In this document: piece by piece, positions 35,936 through 45,600 of the stretch
Layout: each line of letters opens with the position of its first letter
How positions within the stretch are numbered: position 1 is the first letter of the stretch
Assembly: GCF_019665785.1 (NCBI RefSeq)
Contig: NZ_CP081149.1
Span: forward strand, 124,001 to 188,000
DNA: 64,000 nucleotides
Direction: 5' to 3'
Source of the DNA: Deefgea piscis
Lineage (GTDB): Bacteria; Pseudomonadota; Gammaproteobacteria; Burkholderiales; Chitinibacteraceae
Program-made: the position numbers and the translations under genes
Notes under the pieces: generated by a model
Databases searched by the model: none
Seen by the model: only the letters and a program-made list of their open reading frames with translations
What the model was told of the DNA's origin: nothing

Positions 35936-38197
35936 TTATTCGCTTTTAAACAAAGCATCACTGCGCAGCAATCGCAAACCATTGGCCACCACCAATAAAC
36001 TCGCGCCCACGTCGGCAAAAACCGCCATCCACATACTGCCGTAGCCGAGCAAAGTTAAGATTAAAAACAGCAATTTAATCCCTAGCGCCAAGGCGATGTT
36101 TTGTTGCAAAATGCGGTGTGTTTGCTGCGATAAGCGGATAAAACGCGGCAATTTACGTAAATCATCGTCCATTAACGCTACATCAGCGGTTTCAATCGCT
36201 GTGCCGCTTCCAGCCGCGCCCATCGCAAAACCAATATCAGCGCGCGCCAAAGCGGGCGCGTCATTAATTCCATCCCCGACCATGCCGATCTTTTGCTTAG
36301 CGCTCAGCTCGGATTGTTGCGCCACAATCAGCTCTAATTTATCCGTCGGCAATAAATCACCTCGGGCTTCATCAATGCCCACTTGCGCGGCAATACTGCG
36401 CGCGGTGTGGGCATTGTCTCCCGTGAGCATAATGGTTTTGACGCCCAGCGCATGCAGCTCGGCAATCGCTTGGCGGCTACTGTCTTTGACCGTATCGGCA
36501 ACGGCAAACAAGGCCAAAACGCCGTGTTCACTGGCCAATAAAATCACGCTTTTACCTTGCGCCTCGAGTGGCAACAATTGCGCTTCCAGCTCGGCCGAGC
36601 ACCAGCCTTGTTGGTGGATCAAACGATGATTACCTAAATAATACGTCTGCCCGGCCATTTGCCCCTTAACGCCCAAGCCAAGCAAAGCGGTAAAATCACT
36701 CACCGCCAACAGCTGCACATCTTGGCCAGCCAGCGCCAAAGCCCGCGATACCGGATGATCTGAGCGCTGCGCCAAACTCACTGCCAACTGTTCAACCGCA
36801 ATCCCTTGCGCGGCGCTGGCTATTTGCTGCGCCTCAGTTTGCAAATCAATAAAATCGGTTTGCACTGGCTTGCCATACGTCAGCGTGCCGGTTTTATCTA
36901 GCGCAATACACGCCAGCTTGCGGCCTTCTTCTAAATACACCCCACCCTTAATCAAAATACCGTGCCGCGCTGCCGCCGCCAAACCACTGACAATCGTCAC
37001 CGGCGTTGAAATCACCAAAGCGCATGGGCAAGCAATCACCAATAACACCAAGGCTTTGTAAATCCAAGCCAGCCAATCCCCAGCAAAAAATAATGGCGGC
37101 AGTATCGCCACCAAGAGCGCAATGGCAAAGACGATAGGGGTATATACCCTAGCAAATTGATCAATAAAGCGTTGAATCGGCGCGCGCGTTCCTTGCGCAG
37201 CTTCCACCGCATGAATAATCCGCGCCAAAGTGCTATTACTGGCCAGCGCGGTGACGGTAAATTCAAAAGAACCGGCCTCATTAATACTGCCGGCAAACAC
37301 CGAATCACCCACGCCCTTATCCACCGCCAAACTCTCACCAGTAATCGGCGCTTGATTAATCGTCGATTGCCCAGCGCAAATTTGCCCATCCACCGCGATT
37401 TGCTCGCCCGGTTTAACCCGAACGCGCTGACCAATTAGCAGCGATTGGGCAGGGACATCCAACCACCGACCATCGTCTTGCAGCACAGTAGCTTTATCCG
37501 GCGCCAGTCGTAGCAATCCTTGAATGGCATTGCGCGCCCGATCAAGCGATTTGGCCTCGATCAATTCGGCCACGGTAAACAGCACCATCACCATCGCCGC
37601 CTCAGGCCATTGGCCAATGACCATCGCGCCCGTTACGGCAATACTCATCAAAGCATTGATATTTAAATTGCCATTGCGTAGCGCAATCCAGCCTTTTTTA
37701 TACGTCGTTAAGCCGCAAGCCAAAACCGCGAGCAGCGCAAGGCCCGCGACCAATAGCATTGGCCCATCGAGCCAATGCGTTACTTCGGCGGCCAATGCTG
37801 CAAGCCCCGCTAGCGCCAAAGGCCACCATGGTTTTGCCGGTGCATCAGTCGCCATTGCCTCACCCAGCTCGGGCGCAAAGCCCAAGCTGCGAATCGCCGC
37901 CAAGATCGCCTCTAGCGCCGCGGGCTGATGCTGCACCGTCAGCACCCGCTGCATTAAGTTAAACTCCAAACCCGAAACGTCCGGCATCGCGCCGAGTTTT
38001 TGCCGCAATAAAGCTTCTTCGGTCGGGCAATCCATTTGCATAATCCGAATTGGCGTTTGCGCCCAACCATCGGCACTTAACTCCGCCGCAGCCAAAGTGG
38101 TCAATGCCTCACCCGCGCTGTGCACCGCACAACACGCCGCATGGGCCGCCGATGAATGCGGTGCATGCGCGGAAGAATGTTGACGATATTGCGACAT
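35936..38197 (-). CDS. cadA: Heavy-metal P-type ATPase (Cd/Pb/Zn exporter)
   Basis: A 753-residue P1B-type ATPase. The start at 38197 has GGAG eight bases upstream; the 13 codons before it are discounted. Order: a His/Cys-rich N-tail (HSSAHAPHSSAAHAACCAVH), an HMA-like domain with IMQMDCPTEEALLRQKL (one Cys plus the Glu pair seen in ZntA/CadA relatives), membrane helices, the actuator TGES, the transmembrane metal motif VIACPCALVIS, the phosphorylation site DKTGTLT, then MLTGDNAHTA and MVGDGINDAPALA. The CPC motif with a CPTEE-type domain points to Zn2+/Cd2+/Pb2+ efflux, not copper. It is divergent from a MerR-family regulator gene. Confidence 0.94.
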   Translation of the reverse strand: MSQYRQHSSAHAPHSSAAHAACCAVHSAGEALTTLAAAELSADGWAQTPIRIMQMDCPTEEALLRQKLGAMPDVSGLEFNLMQRVLTVQHQPAALEAILAAIRSLGFAPELGEAMATDAPAKPWWPLALAGLAALAAEVTHWLDGPMLLVAGLALLAVLACGLTTYKKGWIALRNGNLNINALMSIAVTGAMVIGQWPEAAMVMVLFTVAELIEAKSLDRARNAIQGLLRLAPDKATVLQDDGRWLDVPAQSLLIGQRVRVKPGEQIAVDGQICAGQSTINQAPITGESLAVDKGVGDSVFAGSINEAGSFEFTVTALASNSTLARIIHAVEAAQGTRAPIQRFIDQFARVYTPIVFAIALLVAILPPLFFAGDWLAWIYKALVLLVIACPCALVISTPVTIVSGLAAAARHGILIKGGVYLEEGRKLACIALDKTGTLTYGKPVQTDFIDLQTEAQQIASAAQGIAVEQLAVSLAQRSDHPVSRALALAGQDVQLLAVSDFTALLGLGVKGQMAGQTYYLGNHRLIHQQGWCSAELEAQLLPLEAQGKSVILLASEHGVLALFAVADTVKDSSRQAIAELHALGVKTIMLTGDNAHTARSIAAQVGIDEARGDLLPTDKLELIVAQQSELSAKQKIGMVGDGINDAPALARADIGFAMGAAGSGTAIETADVALMDDDLRKLPRFIRLSQQTHRILQQNIALALGIKLLFLILTLLGYGSMWMAVFADVGASLLVVANGLRLLRSDALFKSE

Positions 38198-38227
38198 AAG
38201 GCAGCTCCAACGATTAAACTTAAACGC

Positions 38228-38258
38228 ATTACACACCCTGAAGTTACTATAGAGTCAA
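38228..38258 (-). promoter_or_regulatory. MerR-type metal-responsive promoter of cadA
   Basis: Read on the minus strand: -35 TTGACT (38258-38253), a 19-base spacer and -10 TGTAAT (38233-38228). The spacer is filled by an imperfect dyad, ACTCTATAG ... CTTCAGGGT. The overlong spacer with a dyad between the boxes is the hallmark of promoters activated by MerR/ZntR/CadR/PbrR proteins through DNA distortion. Confidence 0.92.
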
Positions 38259-38392
38259 CCGCTAAAATTATCGATGTGCAGTATTTCAAAAATTGATTCG
38301 GTAGATCGTGAAAATGTGATCGTAGAGCGTGCGAATCGCAGGGTTTATGCACGCCGCCCCATTGCAACTGATTCACCTAAACGCCTATGACC

Positions 38393-38422
38393 GGTGGAAC
38401 GCGCTGCGCTTGTTCCACCCTA
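38393..38422. repeat. Palindromic dispersed repeat (ggtggaac...gttccaccctac type)
   Basis: Arms ggtggaac and gttccacc flank a GC-rich core and end in ctac, just upstream of the MerR-type gene. Related copies lie at 53080-53110 and 53241-53270. Confidence 0.75.
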
Positions 38423-38449
38423 CCTATACTGGTTCAAAGGAGTCAAAAA

Positions 38450-38878
38450 ATGAAAATCGGCGAACTAGCCAAGCTGGCGCAATGCTCGGTTGAAACTATT
38501 CGGTTTTATGAAAAAGAAGGGCTACTGCCCACGACGGAGCGAACGCAGGGTAATTTTCGGGTCTATGGCTCCGCGCATATTGAGCGCCTGCGTTTTATCC
38601 GCAATTGCCGCGCCCTCGATATGAGCCACGAAGAAATCCACACCTTGCTGCGCTTGGCCGATCAAGGTGGCGATGGTTGTAGCGCGATTAATGATGTGTT
38701 TGACGAGCACATCGCCCACGTAGACACCCGCATCAAAGAACTCGAACAGCTCAAACAACAACTCGCCGAGCTACGCCAAAACTGCCAAAGCAATCACAAC
38801 CCTTGCGGTATTTTGCAAGGATTAGCCGAAATGGAAACCCCCAGCAAACCCGACAAAAAACGCACGCATCTTGGGTGA
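38450..38878 (+). CDS. cadR: MerR-family Cd(II)/Pb(II)-responsive regulator
   Basis: A 142-residue MerR-family activator starting at the ATG at 38450 (AAAGGAGT upstream); earlier codons are discounted. The N-terminal winged HTH reads MKIGELAKLAQCSVETIRFYEKEGLLP. Metal ligands likely include Cys in GGDGCSAIND and the C-terminal NCQSNHNPCGIL, matching the CadR/PbrR cysteine pattern. It would activate cadA from the promoter at 38228-38258. Confidence 0.92.
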   Translation: MKIGELAKLAQCSVETIRFYEKEGLLPTTERTQGNFRVYGSAHIERLRFIRNCRALDMSHEEIHTLLRLADQGGDGCSAINDVFDEHIAHVDTRIKELEQLKQQLAELRQNCQSNHNPCGILQGLAEMETPSKPDKKRTHLG

Positions 38879-39610
38879 CATTTAAGGATTTGATTTAAAA
38901 CTATCGTGTGACGTACAAATCCTCAGGGTTTGCGTACACCGCACCATCGCAACCGCGTGCGCCAAGGCGCACCCTACACAATCACGCACACCCACAAACC
39001 GCATATCGTAGGGTGTGCAAATCCACAAGATTTGCGCACGCCGCACCATCGCAACCGCGCCAAGGCGCACCCTACACAATCACGCATACACAAACCGCAT
39101 TATCGTAGGGTGTGCAAATCCGCAGGGTTTGCGCACGCTGATGCGTCGTAAGTTCATAGCGACCACAAAACCTACATCTTCCTACCATCGCGAAAAACTC
39201 GCGATCAAAACAGCAAATATCAAATTCTCCGCTCGCCCATAAAGGTCAACAATTAAAATTGTTACTATTCAAATGCGAAAAAGCAAAAAATCCTCATTCG
39301 CCTGATTCACGTCACATTCTGTGCGACAAAATGAAATTACCCATGAAGTAAACATCAAGCAGTGTTAAAATTTGATGACAATTTTTAACATTCAAATTTG
39401 ATTGGATTGTGCGCCCAAGCATTCGTAGTTAAAAACACCGATTTCTCATTGATGCATCGACCACGCGGGGTAGATAGTCCCCGATATCGTCGCAAAAAAA
39501 TAATCGTCTGTTGCCAATTACTTCAACTGATTTAAATTTTATTTCATTTAGAAATTTATATTTAAAGATGTGGTCCAAGACTTATTAGATCAAAAAAGCA
39601 ATTAATCTCA
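38879..39610. other. Long intergenic region before the PKS gene
   Basis: 732 bases. The first third is a tandem array of a dispersed repeat (38926-39140). The rest, from about 39230, is AT-rich and presumably the promoter and leader of the PKS operon; I see no certain promoter boxes and no clear ribosome site before the ATG at 39611 (only aatctca). ORFs across the repeats are shadows. Confidence 0.5.
38926..39140. repeat. Tandem copies of a ~90-bp dispersed repeat
   Basis: Two near-complete units and a third partial one share the segments 'caaatcc.ca.g.tttgcg', 'ccgcaccatcgcaaccgcg', 'gccaaggcgcaccctacac' and 'cgtagggtgtgcaaatcc'. Each unit contains outward-facing gcgcaccctac / gtagggtg palindromic edges. 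A related copy lies inside a coding sequence at about 49300-49395. Confidence 0.85.
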
Positions 39611-42600
39611 ATGACAAAACGCGTTGCCATCCTCGGTTATTCTCACAGACTGCCTAATTCAACCGGTAATAGCTACTGGGATAATCTTCTGAATGAAGAA
39701 GATCTAATTACCGAAGTCGAGGCTGGCCGCTGGTCTAAAGAAGCATTTCTCCACGCCAATAAAAACCACGCTGGCACCAGCTACACCTTTAAAGCCGGTT
39801 CAATTGGCGATATTTCTGGTTTTGACGCGGGCTTTTTTGGTATTGCCCCGCGCGAAGCGGCGCAAATGGACCCGCAACAACGCATTTTGCTTGAGCTCAG
39901 TTGGGAAGCCTTAGAAAACGCAGGCATCAAGCCATCAACGATTCGTGGCAGCCAGTGCGGCGTATATATTGGCATTGCCAGCGCAGATTATTCCTATCGT
40001 TTAGCCGACGATTTAGCCGCGATTGATTCAGCCGTTGCCACCGGTAACACCGCCAGCATTGCCGCCAACCGACTCTCCTACGCGCTGGATTTACGTGGCC
40101 CGAGCATGGCGATTGATACCGCCTGTTCGTCCTCAATGGTGGCTTTTCATCAAGCCTGCCAATCGATTATTTCTGGTGAAAACACCCAAGCCTTAGCGGG
40201 CGGCATCAGCCTGCATTTGCACCCTTATGGCTTTATTATTTTCTCCAAAGCCTCAATGCTGTCCAAAAAAGGCCATTGCAATGTCTTTGATGAAGCAGGC
40301 GATGGCTATGTGCGCTCAGAAGGCGGCGGGATTTTTGTCTTAAAAGATTATGATTTAGCCCTTGCCGATGGCGATCCGATTATTGCCGTGGTCGCGCATT
40401 CGGGCGTCAATACCGACGGCAAAAAAAATGGCCTCACCGTACCTAGCTGCACCGCGCAAGCCGAGCTACTTAAGCAAACCTACGCCAAAGCCGGCATCGC
40501 GGCCAGCGAGATTGATTATCTTGAAGCACACGGCACCGGCACTGCAGTCGGCGATCCAATCGAAACCCGCGCCATTGGCCTCGCACTTGGCCAACACCGC
40601 AGCAGCGAATCGCCATTACTCATTGGCTCGGTCAAAAGTAATCTTGGCCATTTAGAAGCCGCCTCGGGCGTAGCGGGTTTAGTCAAAGCCTTGCATTGCA
40701 TCCAATACCGCTTGGTGCCAGCAACGATTGGCATTAAAAAACTCAATCCAAAAATTAAATTTACTGAGCTCAACCTTAAAGTCGTCACCCAAGCGCAGCC
40801 ATTAAAAGCCACTGGCCGCTTAGTGATTGGCGTGAATTCCTTTGGTTTTGGTGGCGCCAATGCCCATGTGATTTTAGAAAGCGCACCACCAGCTACTGCC
40901 AGCGCGTCAGCAACGCCAGCGCAAGCATTGCCAATTATTTTAAGCGCTCGCGCTGCCGCCGCCTTGCCTGCTGCTGCGAGCGATCTAAATGACTACCTCG
41001 CCAAAACGCCCGATTACAACGTTTATGATCTGGCTTACCAGCTGGCATTGCGCCGCGAGCAACACCCGCATCAAGTGATGGCGTTTTGCCAAACGCCAAG
41101 CGAAGTCAGTGCATTTTTAAGTCAAGTGATTGAGCAATCTGAGCAAGTTCTTGGCGGAAAAAGCATCGCCAAAGCCCAAGGGCCGGTGTTTGTTTTCTCG
41201 GGCAATGGCTCGCAATGGGCCAGCATGGGCCGATCTTTACTCGCCAGCAACGCCGTATTTCAACAAGCGATTGCCGAAGTTGACGCGCATTTTATGCCGC
41301 TCAGCGGCTATGGATTACAAGACGAAATCGCCGGGCGCAATGGTCAAGATAGCGACAATCGCTATGCACAAACCGAGATCGCCCAACCGGCACTGTTTGC
41401 GATTCAAGTAGGCCTAGTGCAAATGCTGCGCAGCCAAGGCATTACGCCAAGCGCCGTAACTGGGCATAGCGTGGGTGAAGTGGCTGCCGCGTGGGCCGCT
41501 GGCGCGCTAACGCTCAAAGACGCCACCGCAGTGATTTATCATCGCAGCCGTATGCAAGGCCAAACCAAAGGCAGCGGACAAATGACCGCCGTCGCCATGA
41601 GCGAAAGCGAAATGCATGCGCTATTAGCCGAATGCGGCCTCAACATTGCCATTGCTGGCATTAATAGCACACGGGGTATTACGCTGGCTGGCGAAGTAAA
41701 TGCATTAACTCAAATCGAAGCACAACTCGCTCTGCGTAATATCCGCTTTAAACGCCTTGATTTGGATTACGCATTTCACAGCGCAAAAATGGATCCAATT
41801 GAAGACGATTTAATTGCCGCACTAAGCCACATTAAACCGCAATTAAATAGCATTGCATTTTATTCCACTGTAACCGGTGAATTACTCAGCGGCGAACAAC
41901 TCAATGCCCAATATTGGTGGCATAACATCCGCCAACCGGTGCAATTTGAAAATGCCATTAATGCGATTAATCAAACTGGTGCAAATGTCTTTTTAGAAGT
42001 CGGCCCACATAGCGTATTGCGCTCGTATATTTTAGAAACGCTAAAAAATAATGCTTGCGAAGGTTTGGTCGTTGGCACATTAAGCAAAACCGAACACGGC
42101 GAAAATAAAGTCTTTAGCGCCATGGCCAGCATCATCGCCAGTGGCTGTGACATCGACTGGGCGACGCAATTTCCAACGCCCGGGCAATTTATGCAATTAC
42201 CCAATTACCCGTGGCAACGCGAACGCTTATGGATCAATACCAGCACCGAATCCATCGGCCAACTGAGCCGCGATATGCTGCACCCCTTGCTGGGCTACGC
42301 GCTCAAGCAACACACTAGCAGCTGGGAAAACCAACTCGACACCATCAAAAACACCGTACTGGCCGATCATATCGTTGGCGACGCGGTGGTTTTCCCTGGC
42401 ACTGGCTATGTGGAGCTGGCGCTGGCAGCGGCCAACCAGCACACCCAAAGTGCACTGATTGAAATTGAAGAATTAGAAATCCTCGCGCCGCTGATTTTAG
42501 CCGAATCCCCGGCCAAGCTCGTTCGCACCGTGATTAGCGGGCAACAAATCCACATCAGTGCGCGGGACTATTGTGGTGAAGACGTCTGGACCAGCCATGC

Positions 42601-45600
42601 CAAAGCGCGCATTAAGCCCGAACCTAATGCGCTGTTACTCGCGCAAAGCCACATTCAAATTCCGCAGCGCGGCGTCGATTTTAATTGCGCCAGCCATCAA
42701 GCGCTGACTCAAGCGGCGGGGCTGGATTACGGCGCGGCGTTTTTGTGTGTTGAGCACGGCTGGATCGATGGCAATCAAGTGATTGCCAAGCTGCAATACC
42801 CAAGCGAGCTGCAAGTCGAGCTGGCCGATTATCACTTGCACCCAGCGCTGCTCGACTGCACATTCCAGCTGATTATTCAGCTATTGCAAGACGAAATGGC
42901 GGCGCTATCAGGCGTGGCATTTGTGCCGACCAAAATTGGCCGCATTGCTTTTGCCAGCAACGCCAATCCACCGGCTTTTGCCCAGCTCACCTTAATTCAA
43001 CGTGCGCCGCATTCTTTAACCGCAGATTTCATTATTTGCGACGCGGCGGGTGATGTGATTGTTGCGATTAAAGAAGCGCGCTTTCGCAGCGTTCGGCTGC
43101 GGAAAACCCAACACGATGCACTGCATCTGCTGCACTATCGTGGCCAAGCCGCGCCTTTACCGGCACAGCAATTACCACAACTACCAGTGAGCGCACTGGC
43201 GGCTAGCTTGCAGCAACACGTTGCCAGCTTAAGCGAGCAAGCCGAGTTTAATCGCTATTTAAACGAAGTTGAGCCACTGCTCGACAGCCTTGCTAGCCAT
43301 AGCAATATTGAGCTACTGGGCGAACTTGATACCACCAACAACTCAGAGCGCTATCTCAACTGCTTGGCGATTGCCGCCAAAGATCAGCTGATCGAGCGCC
43401 ATGGCGAGCAATGGCAACGCAGCGCCAATTGCGACGACGGCATTAGCGCCAATGCCATTTGGCAAGTCTTGGTCAGCGAATACAGCGCGTATTTCCACAG
43501 CATTCATGCGATTGGTTTGGCCAAAATTCGCCATCAAGCCGATTTTGATCCGAGCGCAGCGCAGCCGCAACTGGCCGCCAGCGATTATCCAGCCCTGTGG
43601 CGCGCCGCTTTAGGTGGTCAGCGCCAACAAGCGCTAGCCAAACAGATCGCCGATTTACTCGCCGAGCACGCCGCAAAGCTCGATATTGGCCAACGCCTGA
43701 GTATTTTAGAAGTTGCCGCAGGCGCACCGATTTTTGCCCAAGAAGCCGCCAGCCAACTCGATTTAGCCCACTGCGACTATGGGTTTGCCACGCCATCGGA
43801 TGACACTTTGGCCGAGCTCGCGCAATGGCGGCAGCAGCTGCCAGATTTACGCATCGAGAAAATCCCAGCCATCGATCAAATCGAGCGCACCGTGCCACTC
43901 GGCGTTGATCTAGCGATAGTGAGTCTGGATTTTAGTGATGTCAGCAGCGCCAAAGCCGCTATCGCTTACGCCAGCGCGCAATTGGCTCCGCAAGGCAAGC
44001 TCTTGCTGATCGGTCGTCATCGTTCGCAATGGCTGGATTTTGTTTGCGCCGATCTCGCTCAGCCACTGGAAAACCCAAGCGAATACTGGGCAAACCACCT
44101 CAGCCAGCAAGGGTATTGCTGTGCAGACGTCATTGAAGTTGCGCCTGATCGCTATACCGACTTGTTCTTCCAAATCGCCAGCATCGATCAAGCTGCGCCG
44201 ATTGCAGTAGCTGCTAGCGCAAAAACGCCTTGCCTCGTGCTCATCGAGCCAACGCAAATCGACGATGCCGCGCATAAACTATGGCTAACTGAACTGCAAC
44301 AACAACTGAGCGTGCAAGGCATTGATGCCGAGCTGCATCAGGCCAACAGCGATCAACCGCTCAATGCCGTTGTCAGCCAATTATTTAGCGCGCAACGCGG
44401 GCATATTATTGTTCACCCAGGGTATAGCCCTGCGAGCGACAGCTTAAGCGTGCTGGCGCAACAAACCCAACGCTGCGGGCAATTGGCGCAATTACTCAAC
44501 GCCGTCGAGCAAAGCCAATGCGCTGCCGACTGCTGGATTATCACTCAAGGTGCCACCGATCTAACCCCAACAGCACCGGCGTTAGATCGCGCCGACAGTG
44601 CGCTGTGGGGTTTTGCCCGCACCTTGCTTAATGAAGCCAGCGATGCTGCGTTTCACTTAATCGACTTTGCCAGCAATAACCCGGCGATTCAGACCGCCGC
44701 ATTGGCGCGAGAAATCACCGCGCACAGTCCCGAGCAAGAAGTCATTATCGACGCCAATGGCGCGCGCTTTGTGCCGCGCCTACAGTTAGTGCCAGCAGCG
44801 CATAGCGAAAAAACCGCCGCCAGCGACGGCGAAATCATCCAGCTTGGTTTTGAATTCCCCGGCCAATTACGCAATCTACGCTGGGCCACCACCACGCCTG
44901 CCCCGCTGGCTGCCGATCAAATCGACATCGACGTGGTGGCGACTGGGCTTAACTTTCGCGATGTGATGTATGCGCTGGGTTTACTCTCGGATGAAGCGGT
45001 CGAAAACGGTTTTGCTGGCCCGACCCTAGGGCTTGAATTTGCTGGCGTGGTGCGCCAAGTGGGCGCCGACGTGGTGGGTTATCAAGTTGGTGATGAAGTC
45101 GTCGGTTTTGGACCATCGAGCTTTGCCAATCGGGTGCGCACCCAGAGCAGCGCCATTGCTAAAATCCCCGCTGGCATTTCATTTGCTGCCGCAGCGACGA
45201 TTCCTAGCGTGTTTTTCACCGTGTATTACGCGCTGCAGCATCTGGCGCGCTTAGAGCCGGGCGAAAAAATCTTAATTCATGGTGCTGCCGGTGGCGTGGG
45301 CATTGCCGCGATTCAATTGGCCAAGCACTTAGGCGCAGAAATTTACGCCACAGCCGGTTCGGACGAAAAACGCGCCTTCTTGCAGCAAATGGGTGTGCAG
45401 CATATTTATGATTCGCGCTCGCTGAGCTACGCCGATGAAATCTTGCGCGACACCGCTGATTTAGGCGTGGATGTGGTGCTCAATTCGCTGGCCGGTGAAG
45501 CGATTAATCGCAATTTCTCGGTACTCAAACCGTTTGGCCGCTTCTTGGAATTAGGCAAACGCGACTTTTACGAAAACAGCAAAATCGGCCTGCGGCCATT

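Noticed and set aside
38908..39242. CRISPR-like look of the spaced repeats, and overlapping short ORFs
   Set aside because: Units are ~90 bp, contiguous with internal palindromes, there are no unique spacers of even length and no cas genes; the ORFs are the same repeat in different frames.
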